Shown here: piece by piece, positions 18,051 through 26,861 of the stretch | Position numbering within the stretch: position 1 is the first letter of the stretch | Layout of the letters: each line of letters opens with the position of its first letter | Source: CAWIVH01 sp963839475 | Lineage (GTDB): Bacteria; Acidobacteriota; UBA6911 | Reading direction: 5' to 3' | NCBI GenBank assembly: GCA_963839475.1 | Contig: CAWIVH010000001.1 | Location: forward strand, 682,001 to 746,000 | Length of the DNA stretch: 64,000 bases | Translations under genes and position numbers: made by a program | The notes under the pieces: generated by a model | Seen by the model: the letters and a program-made list of their open reading frames with translations, nothing else | What the model was told of the DNA's origin: nothing | Databases searched by the model: none

Positions 18051-18581
18051 CTATCCAAACTTGACCTTGGAGGTGAGATCCGGTTTGCGGCCATCCAATA
18101 ATTCGGTAACGACGTACATGATCGCTTCCGGATTGGGAGGGCAGCCCGGAATGTGCAGGTCCACCTTGACCACTTCATGCACCGGCAGGGCATGCTTGAG
18201 CAAAGCCGGCACCCCTTCCGAGGGCACAACCGGGTGCTCCTGCACATCCTGAAGGTATATGCGTTCCAGCAGCTGTTTTGTGGGGATGGAATTGCGCATC
18301 GCCGAAACATTGCTTGTGACCGCACAGTCCCCGAGAGCTACCAACATTTTGCTTCGTTTTCGAACCGTCTGAACAGTCTTCATGTCCTCGACACTGGAGA
18401 CGGCGCCTTCCACCAGCGTAACGTCCACCCCCTCCGGAAATTCCTGGGCGTCGACGAGAGGGCCGTAGACGATGTCCGCTTTGCGGGCAACCGCGAGGAT
18501 CCCTTCGTCGATATCAAGGAGCGACATGTGACAGCCTGAACAGCCATCCAGCCAGACGGTAGCGAGTTTGATCTTGCTCAT
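18051..18581 (-). CDS. hoxY: [NiFe] hydrogenase small subunit
   Basis: The 176-residue soluble small subunit has the cluster-binding motif LDGCSGCHMS (Cys14, Cys17), LGDCAV at about residue 83 and HIPGCPPNPEAI near 143, which supply the four ligands of the proximal [4Fe-4S] cluster. There is no twin-arginine leader and no medial or distal cluster domain, as expected for cytosolic group 3 hydrogenases. The ATG overlaps the hoxU stop by 4 bp (ATGA), implying translational coupling. It pairs with HoxH and hands electrons to HoxU. Confidence 0.93.
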   Translation of the reverse strand: MSKIKLATVWLDGCSGCHMSLLDIDEGILAVARKADIVYGPLVDAQEFPEGVDVTLVEGAVSSVEDMKTVQTVRKRSKMLVALGDCAVTSNVSAMRNSIPTKQLLERIYLQDVQEHPVVPSEGVPALLKHALPVHEVVKVDLHIPGCPPNPEAIMYVVTELLDGRKPDLTSKVKFG

Positions 18582-19288
18582 AGGTACGCTCCTCGTCTCG
18601 AAGCCAGGCGCGTGACGGGCTCCTGATTTTTGGTCATCTCTTCCACCGCCTTCCCCTTCTCAGCCAAAGCGCCTGTCGGGCAGACCTGAACGCACTTTCC
18701 GCAGCTGGTGCACTGGCGGGATTCACCCCAAGGCCGGTTCATCTCGCACGTGAGTCGCGACCCGACCCCACGAGCCCCAACATCCCAGACGTGGGCTCCT
18801 TCCACCTCTCCGCAAACCCTGACGCAGCGGGTGCACAGGATGCAGCGATTGTGGTCCAGCACGAACCGCGGGTGCGTGACATCGATCGGAAGCTTGGGAT
18901 AACTGTAAGGGTAGCGGGCGCTGGTGACGCCGAGCTTCGATGCCAGGTTCTGAAGCTCGCAGTGGCCGTTTGATACGCAAACCGAACAGATGTGGTTGCG
19001 TTCCACAAAAAGAAGTTCCAGCGCAATCTTTCGGTACTGCTGGAGCTTGGGTGAATTGGTGGTCACCGACATGCGGTCGGTTGCCGGAGTGGTGCAGGCC
19101 GGCAGCAGCCGATTCACGCCGGAAACTTCCACGACGCAAAGCCGACAGGCTCCCACGGCGGACAGCCCTTCCATGTAGCAAAGCGCAGGAATGTATTTGC
19201 CGCTGGCGCGCGCTGCTTGAAGGATGTTCTGCCCTTCCGTGGCGTTAATGAATTCTCCGTCAATCCGGATCGTGATTCTTCGAGGCAC
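18578..19288 (-). CDS. hoxU: Hydrogenase iron-sulfur subunit HoxU (NuoG N-terminal-like)
   Basis: The 236-residue protein carries four cluster sites. A plant-type [2Fe-2S] domain uses Cys37, Cys48, Cys51 and Cys65. The His-Cys [4Fe-4S] site follows (His99, Cys101, Cys104, Cys110 in RNHICSVCVSNGHC). Two ferredoxin-type [4Fe-4S] sites are RCILCTRCVRVC (Cys149-159) and QCTSCGKCVQVCP (Cys193-203). This is the same layout as HoxU and the N-terminus of complex I NuoG. It links the diaphorase HoxF to the hydrogenase dimer. It is 44 bp downstream of hoxF and overlaps hoxY. Confidence 0.93.
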   Translation of the reverse strand: MPRRITIRIDGEFINATEGQNILQAARASGKYIPALCYMEGLSAVGACRLCVVEVSGVNRLLPACTTPATDRMSVTTNSPKLQQYRKIALELLFVERNHICSVCVSNGHCELQNLASKLGVTSARYPYSYPKLPIDVTHPRFVLDHNRCILCTRCVRVCGEVEGAHVWDVGARGVGSRLTCEMNRPWGESRQCTSCGKCVQVCPTGALAEKGKAVEEMTKNQEPVTRLASRRGAYL

Positions 19289-19332
19289 GGAAAAAACTCC
19301 CTTGGGAAATGAATGCTATGAACCGCCGGGTT

Positions 19333-22300
19333 CTAATGGTCTCCGTTACGGATGTCGCAACGCAGGCACCGGCAAGACTCCTCCATGGCTTCCAATGGCG
19401 TGAGGCCGATGGTTGCCTCGCCAAAATTCCTGGCTCTTACTTCCGCCTCCACCTCGGATACCGCATGACGCTGGGCCGTGCTCGGGTGGGAAGGCAGTGT
19501 CTGGTCGATTTCAAATTCCGGGAATAACTCCGCGAACCGCCGGGTTCCGGTGAGGCGTTCGTCGATGTTCCGCGCCGCCTTTTTCCCGAATCCCATGGCA
19601 TTGGAGACGTTGGAAGCACCGGTAATCAGGTCGCCGCCCGCGAAAAACTTGGTCCGGCTGGTTTCGAGACTATATCGATCGACCTCGATCAACCCGCTCT
19701 CCTTGATCTTGAGCCCCGAGGCGCGGGCGAAATCGAGGTCGACGCTTTCGCCCACCGCCAGAATGACGGTGTCGCATTTGAAGCGCTGAATCTCGTCGGT
19801 CGGAATCGGGCGCCTTCGTCCGGAGGTGTCAAATTCGCCGAGCCGGGTTTTGATCACCTCGATGGCTTGAACCCCGCCCTGGCTGTCACCCAGGATCCGG
19901 TGCGGCGTGGCGAGAAAAACGATCTTCGCGCCTTCAGCTTCTGCCGCCTCCGTCTCCTCCCGGATTGCAGGCATATCGCGCCGTTCGCGCCGGTAAACAA
20001 TGGTCACATTCGACCCCATTCGCAGGGCGGTGCGGGCCGAGTCGATGGCAGCGTTGCCACCCCCGATGACAATGACGTTCTTTCCGAGGGGCACCTCGTG
20101 CTTTTTGGAAACCGCCTCCAGGAAAAGCAGGGCCGGCAGCACCCCTCTCAATTCAGTCCCCGGCAGATAAACCCATGACTCCTTCCAGGTGCCGATGGAA
20201 AGGAATACCGCGTCATACTGGCTGTCGATGTCATTGAGGCTGATGTCCGTGCCGACTCGCGTCTTGCCCACGAATTGGACGCCCACTCGCCGGATCAGCT
20301 CCAATTCGCGGTTCAGGACTTCTTTGGGCAGACGGTAATCAGGGAGGGCGTAACGCAGCATGCCTCCTGGCTCCTCGTTCAGGTCGTACATCGTGCATTC
20401 ATGGCCGAGCAGGGCCAAGTAGAACGCGCAGGTTAGCCCGGTCGGACCAGCTCCGACAATCGCCACTTTCTTTCCCGACGGGGTCTGCTTGCGCGCCACG
20501 ATCCGGGCCGCTGCGTCATCGAATCGATCCGATTGGAGGATCGAATCTGCGATGAACCGGTGTACCTCCCGCATGTTGACCGATTCATCCATTGTGGCCC
20601 GCCGGCATCGGTTCTCGCACGGATGCTGGCATACCCGTCCGGTGGAGGCCGGAAGCGGGTTGTCTAAAATCACCGATTCAAACGCCTCTTCCAGACGGTC
20701 TTCCTTGTACAGCTGCAGATATCGGGGAATATTCATGTGCAGGGGGCAGCTGTTTTCGCAAGGGGAGAGTGCCAGATCTTCGCAGACTCCTGCTCGGCAA
20801 CGCCGGGCCCGGATGTGATCCTCGAATTCGTGCCGGAAATGCCGCATGGTGGTCAGCACCGGATTCGGAGCCGTTTGACCCAGGCCGCACAGCGACATAT
20901 CACGAATGGCCCGGCTGAGGTCATCGAGCACCGCCAGATCTGCCTCGGCAGCCTTCCCGCGTGTGAACCGGTTCAGGATCTGAAGCGCCTTGTCCAGGCC
21001 GACACGGCAGGGGACACATTTTCCGCACGATTCGGAATGAGTGAACTCGATGAAATAGCGGGCGACATCCACCATGCAGTTGTCTTCATCCATGATGACC
21101 ATGCCGCCGGATCCCATGATCGATCCTAGCTGGGCCAGCGTCTCATAGTCGACCGGGACGTCGAACATATCCTGCGGGATGCACCCCCCCGAAGGACCTC
21201 CGGTTTGGACGGATTTCACCGTGCGGCCGGCAGCATCCCCCTCGCCAATGTCATAGACGAAGGTCTTCAGCGGCGTCCCGAGAGGCATTTCGACCAGGCC
21301 CGTGTTCTTCACCTTGCCAACCAGGGAAAAAACTTTGGTCCCCGAGCTTTTGGTGCTGCCGGTTTCTGTAAACCAGGCAGCGCCCTTCACCACGATCGGG
21401 GAGATGTTGTACCAGGTCTCAACGTTGTTGATGTTGGTCGGACAGCCGTGAAGTCCCCGCTCCGCCGGATAGGGCGGCCGGGTCAAGGGCCGGCCGGCTT
21501 TACCTTCCAGAGAACGGATCAGCGCAGTTTCTTCGCCGCAGACAAAGGCGCCAGCTCCCTCCACCAGACTAATGTTGAAATTGAAACCTCTTCCCAGGAT
21601 ATTTTCCCCAAGCAAACCGAAGCTCTTGGCGGCATCGATGGCCCGGTTCAGGCGGTGCACTGCCAGCGGGTATTCGGCGCGAACGTAAATGATCCCTTCC
21701 GACGCACCCATTACATAGCCGCCGATCAGCATTCCCTCGAGGAGCGAGTGGGGATCGCTTTCAATCTCGTTGCGGTTCATATAGGCGCCGGGGTCTCCCT
21801 CGTCGGCGTTACAGATGATGTATTTCTGGTCGGCTTTCGCTTTGCGCAGGTATTCCCATTTGATGCCTGTCAGGTACCCCGCCCCGCCGCGGCCCCTCAG
21901 CTTCGAGGCTTTGATCTGCTCCACGATTGCGTCCGGATTATTGTCAATCAGGACCTTATACAGAGCTTCATATCCGCCGACGGCGAGGTATTCTTCGATA
22001 TCGGCCGGGCTAATGATTCCGCAGTTGCGCAGGACTATTTTTTTCTGGCCTTTGAAGAATGGAACTTCACGCCAATCGGGGATTTCGGGGTAACCGGCAC
22101 CATAGCGGATGTGCCCGGTTATATGGTCCCATTCCTCGATTTTGCACAGCGCCAGCTCGGCCGGCATGTGCCCCCGCGCCAGATCGTCGAGGATGGCCTC
22201 GACATCGCTCACCTGGACCTTTCGCAGGATCACGAGGGGCTTTCCAGGAAGCCAGACGTTCACCAGGGGTTCCTCGGCGCAAAATCCGAAACATCCAATC

Positions 22301-22485
22301 CGCGCCACGCGGTAGCCCAGGCCGCGCCGGTCAACCGCCGAAGCGAATGCGTGATAAACGCCTTCGGCACCGTTCCCCGACCCGCAGGTTCCCATTCCGA
22401 TGGCGATGCGGGGGTGAGCCGGCAGCAGCTTGGCCAGCCCGGCTTCTTTTGCCGCATTGAAACTGCTGAGATCCGTGATTCTCAT
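19333..22485 (-). CDS. HoxF/NuoF diaphorase fused to a GltD/NfnB-like FAD-NAD(P)H oxidoreductase
   Basis: A 1050-residue fusion. Residues about 25-115 form a thioredoxin-like [2Fe-2S] domain (Cys34, Cys65, Cys69). Residues 150-560 are NuoF/HoxF: FMN/NADH motifs GRGGAGYLTG (198-207) and NADEGDPGA (226-234), and the [4Fe-4S] site ESCGKCVPC (Cys487, 490, 493) with Cys533. Where HydB proteins have a 2[4Fe-4S] ferredoxin, this one has a GltD N-terminal domain with two cluster motifs (Cys568/576/580 and Cys619/623/627). It then has the FAD site GAGPTGLTCA (678-687), the NAD(P)H site GGGNAAIDSAR (808-818) and the GltD FAD motif FFAGGD. The C-terminus ends in SCRCLRCD. The start overlaps the hoxE stop by one base. 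Two flavins and two pyridine-nucleotide sites suggest electron bifurcation or NADP(H) linkage, which is inference. Confidence 0.92.
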   Translation of the reverse strand: MRITDLSSFNAAKEAGLAKLLPAHPRIAIGMGTCGSGNGAEGVYHAFASAVDRRGLGYRVARIGCFGFCAEEPLVNVWLPGKPLVILRKVQVSDVEAILDDLARGHMPAELALCKIEEWDHITGHIRYGAGYPEIPDWREVPFFKGQKKIVLRNCGIISPADIEEYLAVGGYEALYKVLIDNNPDAIVEQIKASKLRGRGGAGYLTGIKWEYLRKAKADQKYIICNADEGDPGAYMNRNEIESDPHSLLEGMLIGGYVMGASEGIIYVRAEYPLAVHRLNRAIDAAKSFGLLGENILGRGFNFNISLVEGAGAFVCGEETALIRSLEGKAGRPLTRPPYPAERGLHGCPTNINNVETWYNISPIVVKGAAWFTETGSTKSSGTKVFSLVGKVKNTGLVEMPLGTPLKTFVYDIGEGDAAGRTVKSVQTGGPSGGCIPQDMFDVPVDYETLAQLGSIMGSGGMVIMDEDNCMVDVARYFIEFTHSESCGKCVPCRVGLDKALQILNRFTRGKAAEADLAVLDDLSRAIRDMSLCGLGQTAPNPVLTTMRHFRHEFEDHIRARRCRAGVCEDLALSPCENSCPLHMNIPRYLQLYKEDRLEEAFESVILDNPLPASTGRVCQHPCENRCRRATMDESVNMREVHRFIADSILQSDRFDDAAARIVARKQTPSGKKVAIVGAGPTGLTCAFYLALLGHECTMYDLNEEPGGMLRYALPDYRLPKEVLNRELELIRRVGVQFVGKTRVGTDISLNDIDSQYDAVFLSIGTWKESWVYLPGTELRGVLPALLFLEAVSKKHEVPLGKNVIVIGGGNAAIDSARTALRMGSNVTIVYRRERRDMPAIREETEAAEAEGAKIVFLATPHRILGDSQGGVQAIEVIKTRLGEFDTSGRRRPIPTDEIQRFKCDTVILAVGESVDLDFARASGLKIKESGLIEVDRYSLETSRTKFFAGGDLITGASNVSNAMGFGKKAARNIDERLTGTRRFAELFPEFEIDQTLPSHPSTAQRHAVSEVEAEVRARNFGEATIGLTPLEAMEESCRCLRCDIRNGDH

Positions 22486-23030
22486 CAGGTCCTCCTCCTC
22501 CGGTCAGGGTCCAAGGCCTGAAGTTCGCGATGAAGCGCCGTTTCGTTGACATGTCCCAGAATCGAGTGATTGATTTCCACCACGGGAGCCAGAGCGCATT
22601 GTCCGAAGCAGGCGACCGTGCGAACGGTGTATTTGCCGTCGGTGGAGGTAAGCGAGAGCTTGTCGGCCCCACCCTCTTCATCGCTTTCTTTGATTCCGAG
22701 TTCGAGTTTGGTGCGCTCCAGCAGATTGCGGGATCCCCGAGTGTGGCATGCTGTGCCGCGGCATATGCAGATCGTGTTCAGTCCCTGCGGTTGCAGATTG
22801 AACAGGGCATAAAAGGTTGCGACACTATAGATCTGCGCAGTTGGAATGTTGATTTTTGCAGCAATGTATTCCAGGACCTCCATGGGGAGGTACTTCTGGG
22901 GATGGTATTCCTGGACTTCTTCCAGGATGCTCAGAAGCATTCCTGGCCGCCCCAAGTGCTTTGTGATGATTTTATCCACAAATTCCTGGCTGTCGACCTG
23001 GTTCTGAGCATAATTCGATGCTAGGCTCAT
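22485..23030 (-). CDS. hoxE: Diaphorase [2Fe-2S] subunit HoxE (NuoE-like)
   Basis: The 181-residue protein is a thioredoxin-like [2Fe-2S] subunit, first gene of the operon. The ligands are Cys90 and Cys95 (CRGTAC) and Cys141 and Cys145 (CFGQC). The N-terminal helical part includes LLSILEEVQEYHPQKYLPMEVLEYIA and IYSVATFYALF, as in NuoE/HoxE. In bifurcating hydrogenases the corresponding subunit HydC sits beside the flavin subunit. A GAGG ribosome site precedes the ATG. A charged tail ends in DPDRRRR. Confidence 0.93.
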   Translation of the reverse strand: MSLASNYAQNQVDSQEFVDKIITKHLGRPGMLLSILEEVQEYHPQKYLPMEVLEYIAAKINIPTAQIYSVATFYALFNLQPQGLNTICICRGTACHTRGSRNLLERTKLELGIKESDEEGGADKLSLTSTDGKYTVRTVACFGQCALAPVVEINHSILGHVNETALHRELQALDPDRRRRT

Positions 23031-23059
23031 GAGTGCATCCTCTCCAATAAATCCGCAGC

Positions 23060-23065
23060 ATTATA
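23060..23065 (-). promoter_or_regulatory. Candidate -10 box for the hox operon
   Basis: On the minus strand this reads TATAAT, about 30 bases before the hoxE ATG. No convincing -35 box is present at 16-18 bp, so an activator may be required. Confidence 0.35.
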
Positions 23066-23118
23066 CTCACACGATCGCAAAGAGAAATGATAATAAGATC
23101 AATAAATTCTTATGGTTT

Positions 23119-23137
23119 CTAGAAGTTTTGCTTCTAG
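23119..23137. promoter_or_regulatory. Inverted repeat upstream of the hox operon
   Basis: CTAGAAG and CTTCTAG arms flank a 5-nt spacer, about 55 bp upstream of the candidate -10 box. The position suits a regulator-binding site, but the regulator is unknown. Confidence 0.35.
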
Positions 23138-23368
23138 TATCAGGCAGGCCTTGGCCCACGCCGGATTTGCGATAAACATGAGGGGATTGATTATTCTATC
23201 TACATCTTATTTAACCATCTTAAGTATTCGCGAATGTAGCCGGACAATAGAATCGTCGGATTGAGGGCCGTATCCAGCGATGTCTTGCCCCCAGAAATCG
23301 GATATAGTAGGTTGGAAAATTGGGCGGCCATACTCGAAGAACATGACAACGAAGAACTACGGATCCCG

Positions 23369-25309
23369 ATGAAAGCTTGGCTATCAGGGAACGCGATCGG
23401 GAGCTCGCTTTCAAACAAGATTGCGCTGATTTTTTCACCCGCCGGATCGGCGCTGATATCTCTCTGGTTGGGTCAATCCCTTACCTGGGATCAATTCAAT
23501 TACCATTATTACTGCGGATATGCCCTCCTCACCGGGAAGTTCAGATATGACTTTGCCCCGGCCCAGGTGCAGAGCTTTTTCAATCCTCTGATCCACGTAC
23601 CAACCTACCTGATTCTTCACTATCTCCCAGCGAAGGGAATGGCGTTGATCCTGGGAGCCCTGCAGGGATTGAACTTCTGGCTGGTCTACCGGTTGTCGAA
23701 ACTCCTGTTTGCCAGGCTGGAGCCAGTGCCGCGGGAGGGCTTGAGCCTGATTATTTCGTCGACCGCCTTCTACGGAGCCGCAAATCTGTCGGAACTAGGG
23801 AATGCGTCCGGGGATAACATCACGAGCCTGCTTCTGATTGCCGCTGTCACATGCATCCTCCGTCTCATTCGCCAATCCGGAGAGATGAAGACGTCTGATT
23901 TTGTCAGGCTGGCTTTTGCAGGTTTCTCATGTGGCGCAGCGACAAGTCTCAAGCTGTCCGCTGCGATCTATGTGCTGCCACTGGCTGGAATCTTCGGTCT
24001 GGCCAGCCTGATACTATTGAAGCGAGTCAAGCCCGGTATCCTTTTCGGCGCCGGAATTCTCGCGGGTTTCCTGGTGACCTACGGCTTTTGGGGAACATAC
24101 CTCTACAGGTCCTACGGCAATCCCTTCTACCCCAATTTCAATAACCTGTTCCATTCCAAGTACTACGATTACGCCGAGAACCTCGATCCCCGTTTTCTGC
24201 CTCGCAACCTGGGACAGACGCTTTTCTACCCCTTTTACCTGGTGCGCAAAAACGTGTACGTCGGCGAGTACATTTTCCGCTCGTCGCGCTTGGCCCTGTG
24301 CTACCTCATGACCGTAGCCCTGGCGATTGGCGGAGTTGTGGCTCTTTGGCGGCGGAATAAGGCCTGGGTCAGGGACAGGTTGGATAAAGCGGATCTATCC
24401 AGCCTGATTCTGCTGACCCTGTTCCTGGCAGGCTCCTACGTTCTGTGGCAACGAATGTTTTCCATTTACCGATATACGGTGACTCTGGAGTTGCTGGCCC
24501 CGGTGTTTCTTTCATTAGGATGGATGGCGATGGTTCGCCGGCAGCCTGTTTTCATTTCCGCGGCGATTCTCTCCTGCGTCTTTATCATCGCCCGTGAGGT
24601 GCCTTTGGATTTTGGCCGCCAGCCCTTTGTGGAAAACCTGATGAGGGTGAGGCCGCCTGCTTGGGAAGGCCTGGACCGAAGCGTGGTGGTTATGGCGGGG
24701 ATGGACCCCTACTCCTACATCATCCCGTCGTTCCCCGAATCGACCCGGTTCGTAAGGGTGGAATCCAACTTCATCTACCCCGGCCGCAACTACAACTTGG
24801 ATGAAAAAATCGGCCGCATACTTTCAGCTTATGACGAAAATAAAACCCTCGCTTACCTATATGCCATGAAAGACCTGCCCGGTTCTGAAAAGGCCTTCCG
24901 GAAATACGGCGTTTCAATCCGGCCTGAAACCTGCGAGGCAATTCAAGGATATTCCGGGCCGGCAGGTTTTCTCTGCCGCACTCGCCACGTCCCGGGAAGC
25001 GTGGTTCTTGGACAGGAAGCGGGCCCGCCCCGAATCGAGGTGAATCCGAGAATCGCGAAAGCCGGAATCGATACGGTTGTTATCGAGGTCTTTAACCTGA
25101 ATGGTCCAGCTATGGACATCCGTTACACGATCGACGGACGCGAAATGCCGCCCATACGCAACTGGCAGATCGGCGAGGACCGGAAAATTCGTGTCTTCCT
25201 GAGCAGGGATACGAAAAAGGGGCTGTATCGCTACACCGGCATACGGCCGAGTAACATGCCCGAGCAGGTGGAGTGGACGGAGATCCATGTCGAAGTCCTG
25301 ATCCAATAG
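23369..25309 (+). CDS. Multi-pass membrane glycosyltransferase-like protein
   Basis: About 646 residues from the ATG at 23369; the frame is open to a TTG at 23261, and neither start has a strong ribosome site. Around ten TM segments fill the first two thirds. The early loop WDQFNYHYYCGYALLTGKF resembles the first periplasmic loop of PMT/ArnT-type (GT-C) transferases, where acidic residues bind the lipid-linked donor. LGNASGDNITSLLLI and YRSYGNPFYPNFNNLF also fit GT-C proteins. The last 90 residues, soluble and beta-rich (RIEVNPRIAKAGIDTVVIEVFNLNGPAMDIRYTIDG), look Ig-like. The substrate is unknown. It is divergent from the hox operon and convergent with the POT gene. Confidence 0.68.
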   Translation: MKAWLSGNAIGSSLSNKIALIFSPAGSALISLWLGQSLTWDQFNYHYYCGYALLTGKFRYDFAPAQVQSFFNPLIHVPTYLILHYLPAKGMALILGALQGLNFWLVYRLSKLLFARLEPVPREGLSLIISSTAFYGAANLSELGNASGDNITSLLLIAAVTCILRLIRQSGEMKTSDFVRLAFAGFSCGAATSLKLSAAIYVLPLAGIFGLASLILLKRVKPGILFGAGILAGFLVTYGFWGTYLYRSYGNPFYPNFNNLFHSKYYDYAENLDPRFLPRNLGQTLFYPFYLVRKNVYVGEYIFRSSRLALCYLMTVALAIGGVVALWRRNKAWVRDRLDKADLSSLILLTLFLAGSYVLWQRMFSIYRYTVTLELLAPVFLSLGWMAMVRRQPVFISAAILSCVFIIAREVPLDFGRQPFVENLMRVRPPAWEGLDRSVVVMAGMDPYSYIIPSFPESTRFVRVESNFIYPGRNYNLDEKIGRILSAYDENKTLAYLYAMKDLPGSEKAFRKYGVSIRPETCEAIQGYSGPAGFLCRTRHVPGSVVLGQEAGPPRIEVNPRIAKAGIDTVVIEVFNLNGPAMDIRYTIDGREMPPIRNWQIGEDRKIRVFLSRDTKKGLYRYTGIRPSNMPEQVEWTEIHVEVLIQ

Positions 25310-25383
25310 CCGAATGCCGGGGTTTTTATCCTCTGTTCCCAGACAAAATCAAAGATCAAAGGTTGAAGACCAGGCCCACAAGA

Positions 25384-26781
25384 TCAATCAGAAGGCGTAG
25401 CTTTCTCCCTTCTTTCAAGGTTTTCCAGCCAACGGTTGAAGATCCACATCGACATGGCGGAAGCCACCCCGATCGCCATCAGAATTACCCAGCCGGTTAT
25501 GTTTTGACCCGGGACGAGTTCCAGTAGGCCATCCGGCCGTTTCACGGCGCCACGCGCCATGACTTCGTTGAAAATCAGTGCACCCAGCGGCCCTCCAGCC
25601 AGGGAGCCGAAAGCCAGCGGCAGATTGGCATATCCCAGGAAAAGCCCCTCTTGCCCTTTCGGAGCCATTGCCCCGACATACTCATACATTCGTGCCGAAG
25701 TAAAGAGCTCGGCGAAGGCACCCAGCGCAATACAGGCCACCACGATAAAAGAGCCCACCGGAATCCATCCTAAGAGGGAAGATCTCAGATCCCCTCCCGT
25801 CATGATGGGGATGATGTTGAGAGACATGGCAGCGCCCATAATAATCGTGCCGACAATCATGGACCTTATCGGCTTCATCTTACCGAAGATCCTGGTGACA
25901 AGCAGCTGGAAGCAAACGATGACCAGCGGATTGGCCATGGTGTAAATATCCATCGCCGGCTTTGATTCAACTACGGTTTTGACGTAAAGCGGGAGAACCA
26001 CATAAACCTGGTTGTACAGGAAAAAGAATCCGCATGAAACCAGCAGAAAAAGAAAGAAACGAAGGTTGAATATAACCGTTACCATCCCGAGCAGGATTTC
26101 GCCAACCGTCTTTTTTGGCTTACCGGGAACGCTGCTACCGGCGGCTGTTTCCGGTCCCCGGTAAAATCCCGAGACTGTCATAAATGCCAGGATTGCCATT
26201 CCAGTCGCCACGGCAAAAATCGCCGAGAGAGCCGCCCCGGGACGGGTGCGGACATAAAATGCAACGCCGCGCCCGAAAAGCGAGCCGACATTTACCACGA
26301 CATAAAAAATGGCGAAGGCAAGGGTCGCGCGTCCGGCCGCGGTTTTTTGCGCCGTCCCAAGGATGCACGGCTTCACCACGGAGCCCCCGAATCCTATGAG
26401 GAGAATCCCGATCACCGCAGGAACCACCACATTGGCGCCGGCTGTCACCTCCCGCTCGATCGTGGGCGCCAGGGTAGCGCCGCCGAACCAGACCGGGGAA
26501 CCCAGGATGAGGTAGCCGATCGACAACAGCACAAAGGCCCCGAGAAGGGCGCGCCGGAATCCAACCTGATCGGCGATAGTCCCGGAAACAATGGGTAGAA
26601 AGTAGATCAGGAACCAGAGGAGCGTATTCAACATGGCCGGCCAATAGGTGCCGAGGCCAAGTTGGCCTAGATAAATAACGACGAAGCTCGCCATGGAGTA
26701 ATAGGCTGCCCGCTCGAAAAGCTCGGTCAGATTGGCAAACCAGAACACTCGCGGAAATCTGGAAGGGGCTTGATCGCTCAT
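25384..26781 (-). CDS. POT/PTR family peptide transporter
   Basis: The 465-residue MFS protein shows the POT family signatures. ELFERAAYYSMASFVVIYL lies in TM1, where the ExxER-type motif couples protons to peptide uptake; here it reads ELFER, close to but not the full ExxERF. FAIFYVVVNVGSLFG is the second signature. VSGTIADQVGFRRALL is the MFS loop motif after TM2. About twelve to fourteen TM segments are visible. It probably imports di- and tripeptides, which could feed on the products of the periplasmic oligopeptidase at 13169. The start follows a weak GGTGATATG context. Confidence 0.8.
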   Translation of the reverse strand: MSDQAPSRFPRVFWFANLTELFERAAYYSMASFVVIYLGQLGLGTYWPAMLNTLLWFLIYFLPIVSGTIADQVGFRRALLGAFVLLSIGYLILGSPVWFGGATLAPTIEREVTAGANVVVPAVIGILLIGFGGSVVKPCILGTAQKTAAGRATLAFAIFYVVVNVGSLFGRGVAFYVRTRPGAALSAIFAVATGMAILAFMTVSGFYRGPETAAGSSVPGKPKKTVGEILLGMVTVIFNLRFFLFLLVSCGFFFLYNQVYVVLPLYVKTVVESKPAMDIYTMANPLVIVCFQLLVTRIFGKMKPIRSMIVGTIIMGAAMSLNIIPIMTGGDLRSSLLGWIPVGSFIVVACIALGAFAELFTSARMYEYVGAMAPKGQEGLFLGYANLPLAFGSLAGGPLGALIFNEVMARGAVKRPDGLLELVPGQNITGWVILMAIGVASAMSMWIFNRWLENLERREKATPSD

Positions 26782-26861
26782 ATCACCTCACGGATCGTAG
26801 TATCAGCGCAGCTCAGAATGCACAAGAACCTCTCGGAGCTCAACCAATAAATGCTCAGCTT

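Noticed and set aside
21205..22521. 438-codon open frame on the plus strand
   Set aside because: It lies entirely antisense to hoxF/hoxE, has no recognisable motif and is explained by the strong codon bias of the real gene.
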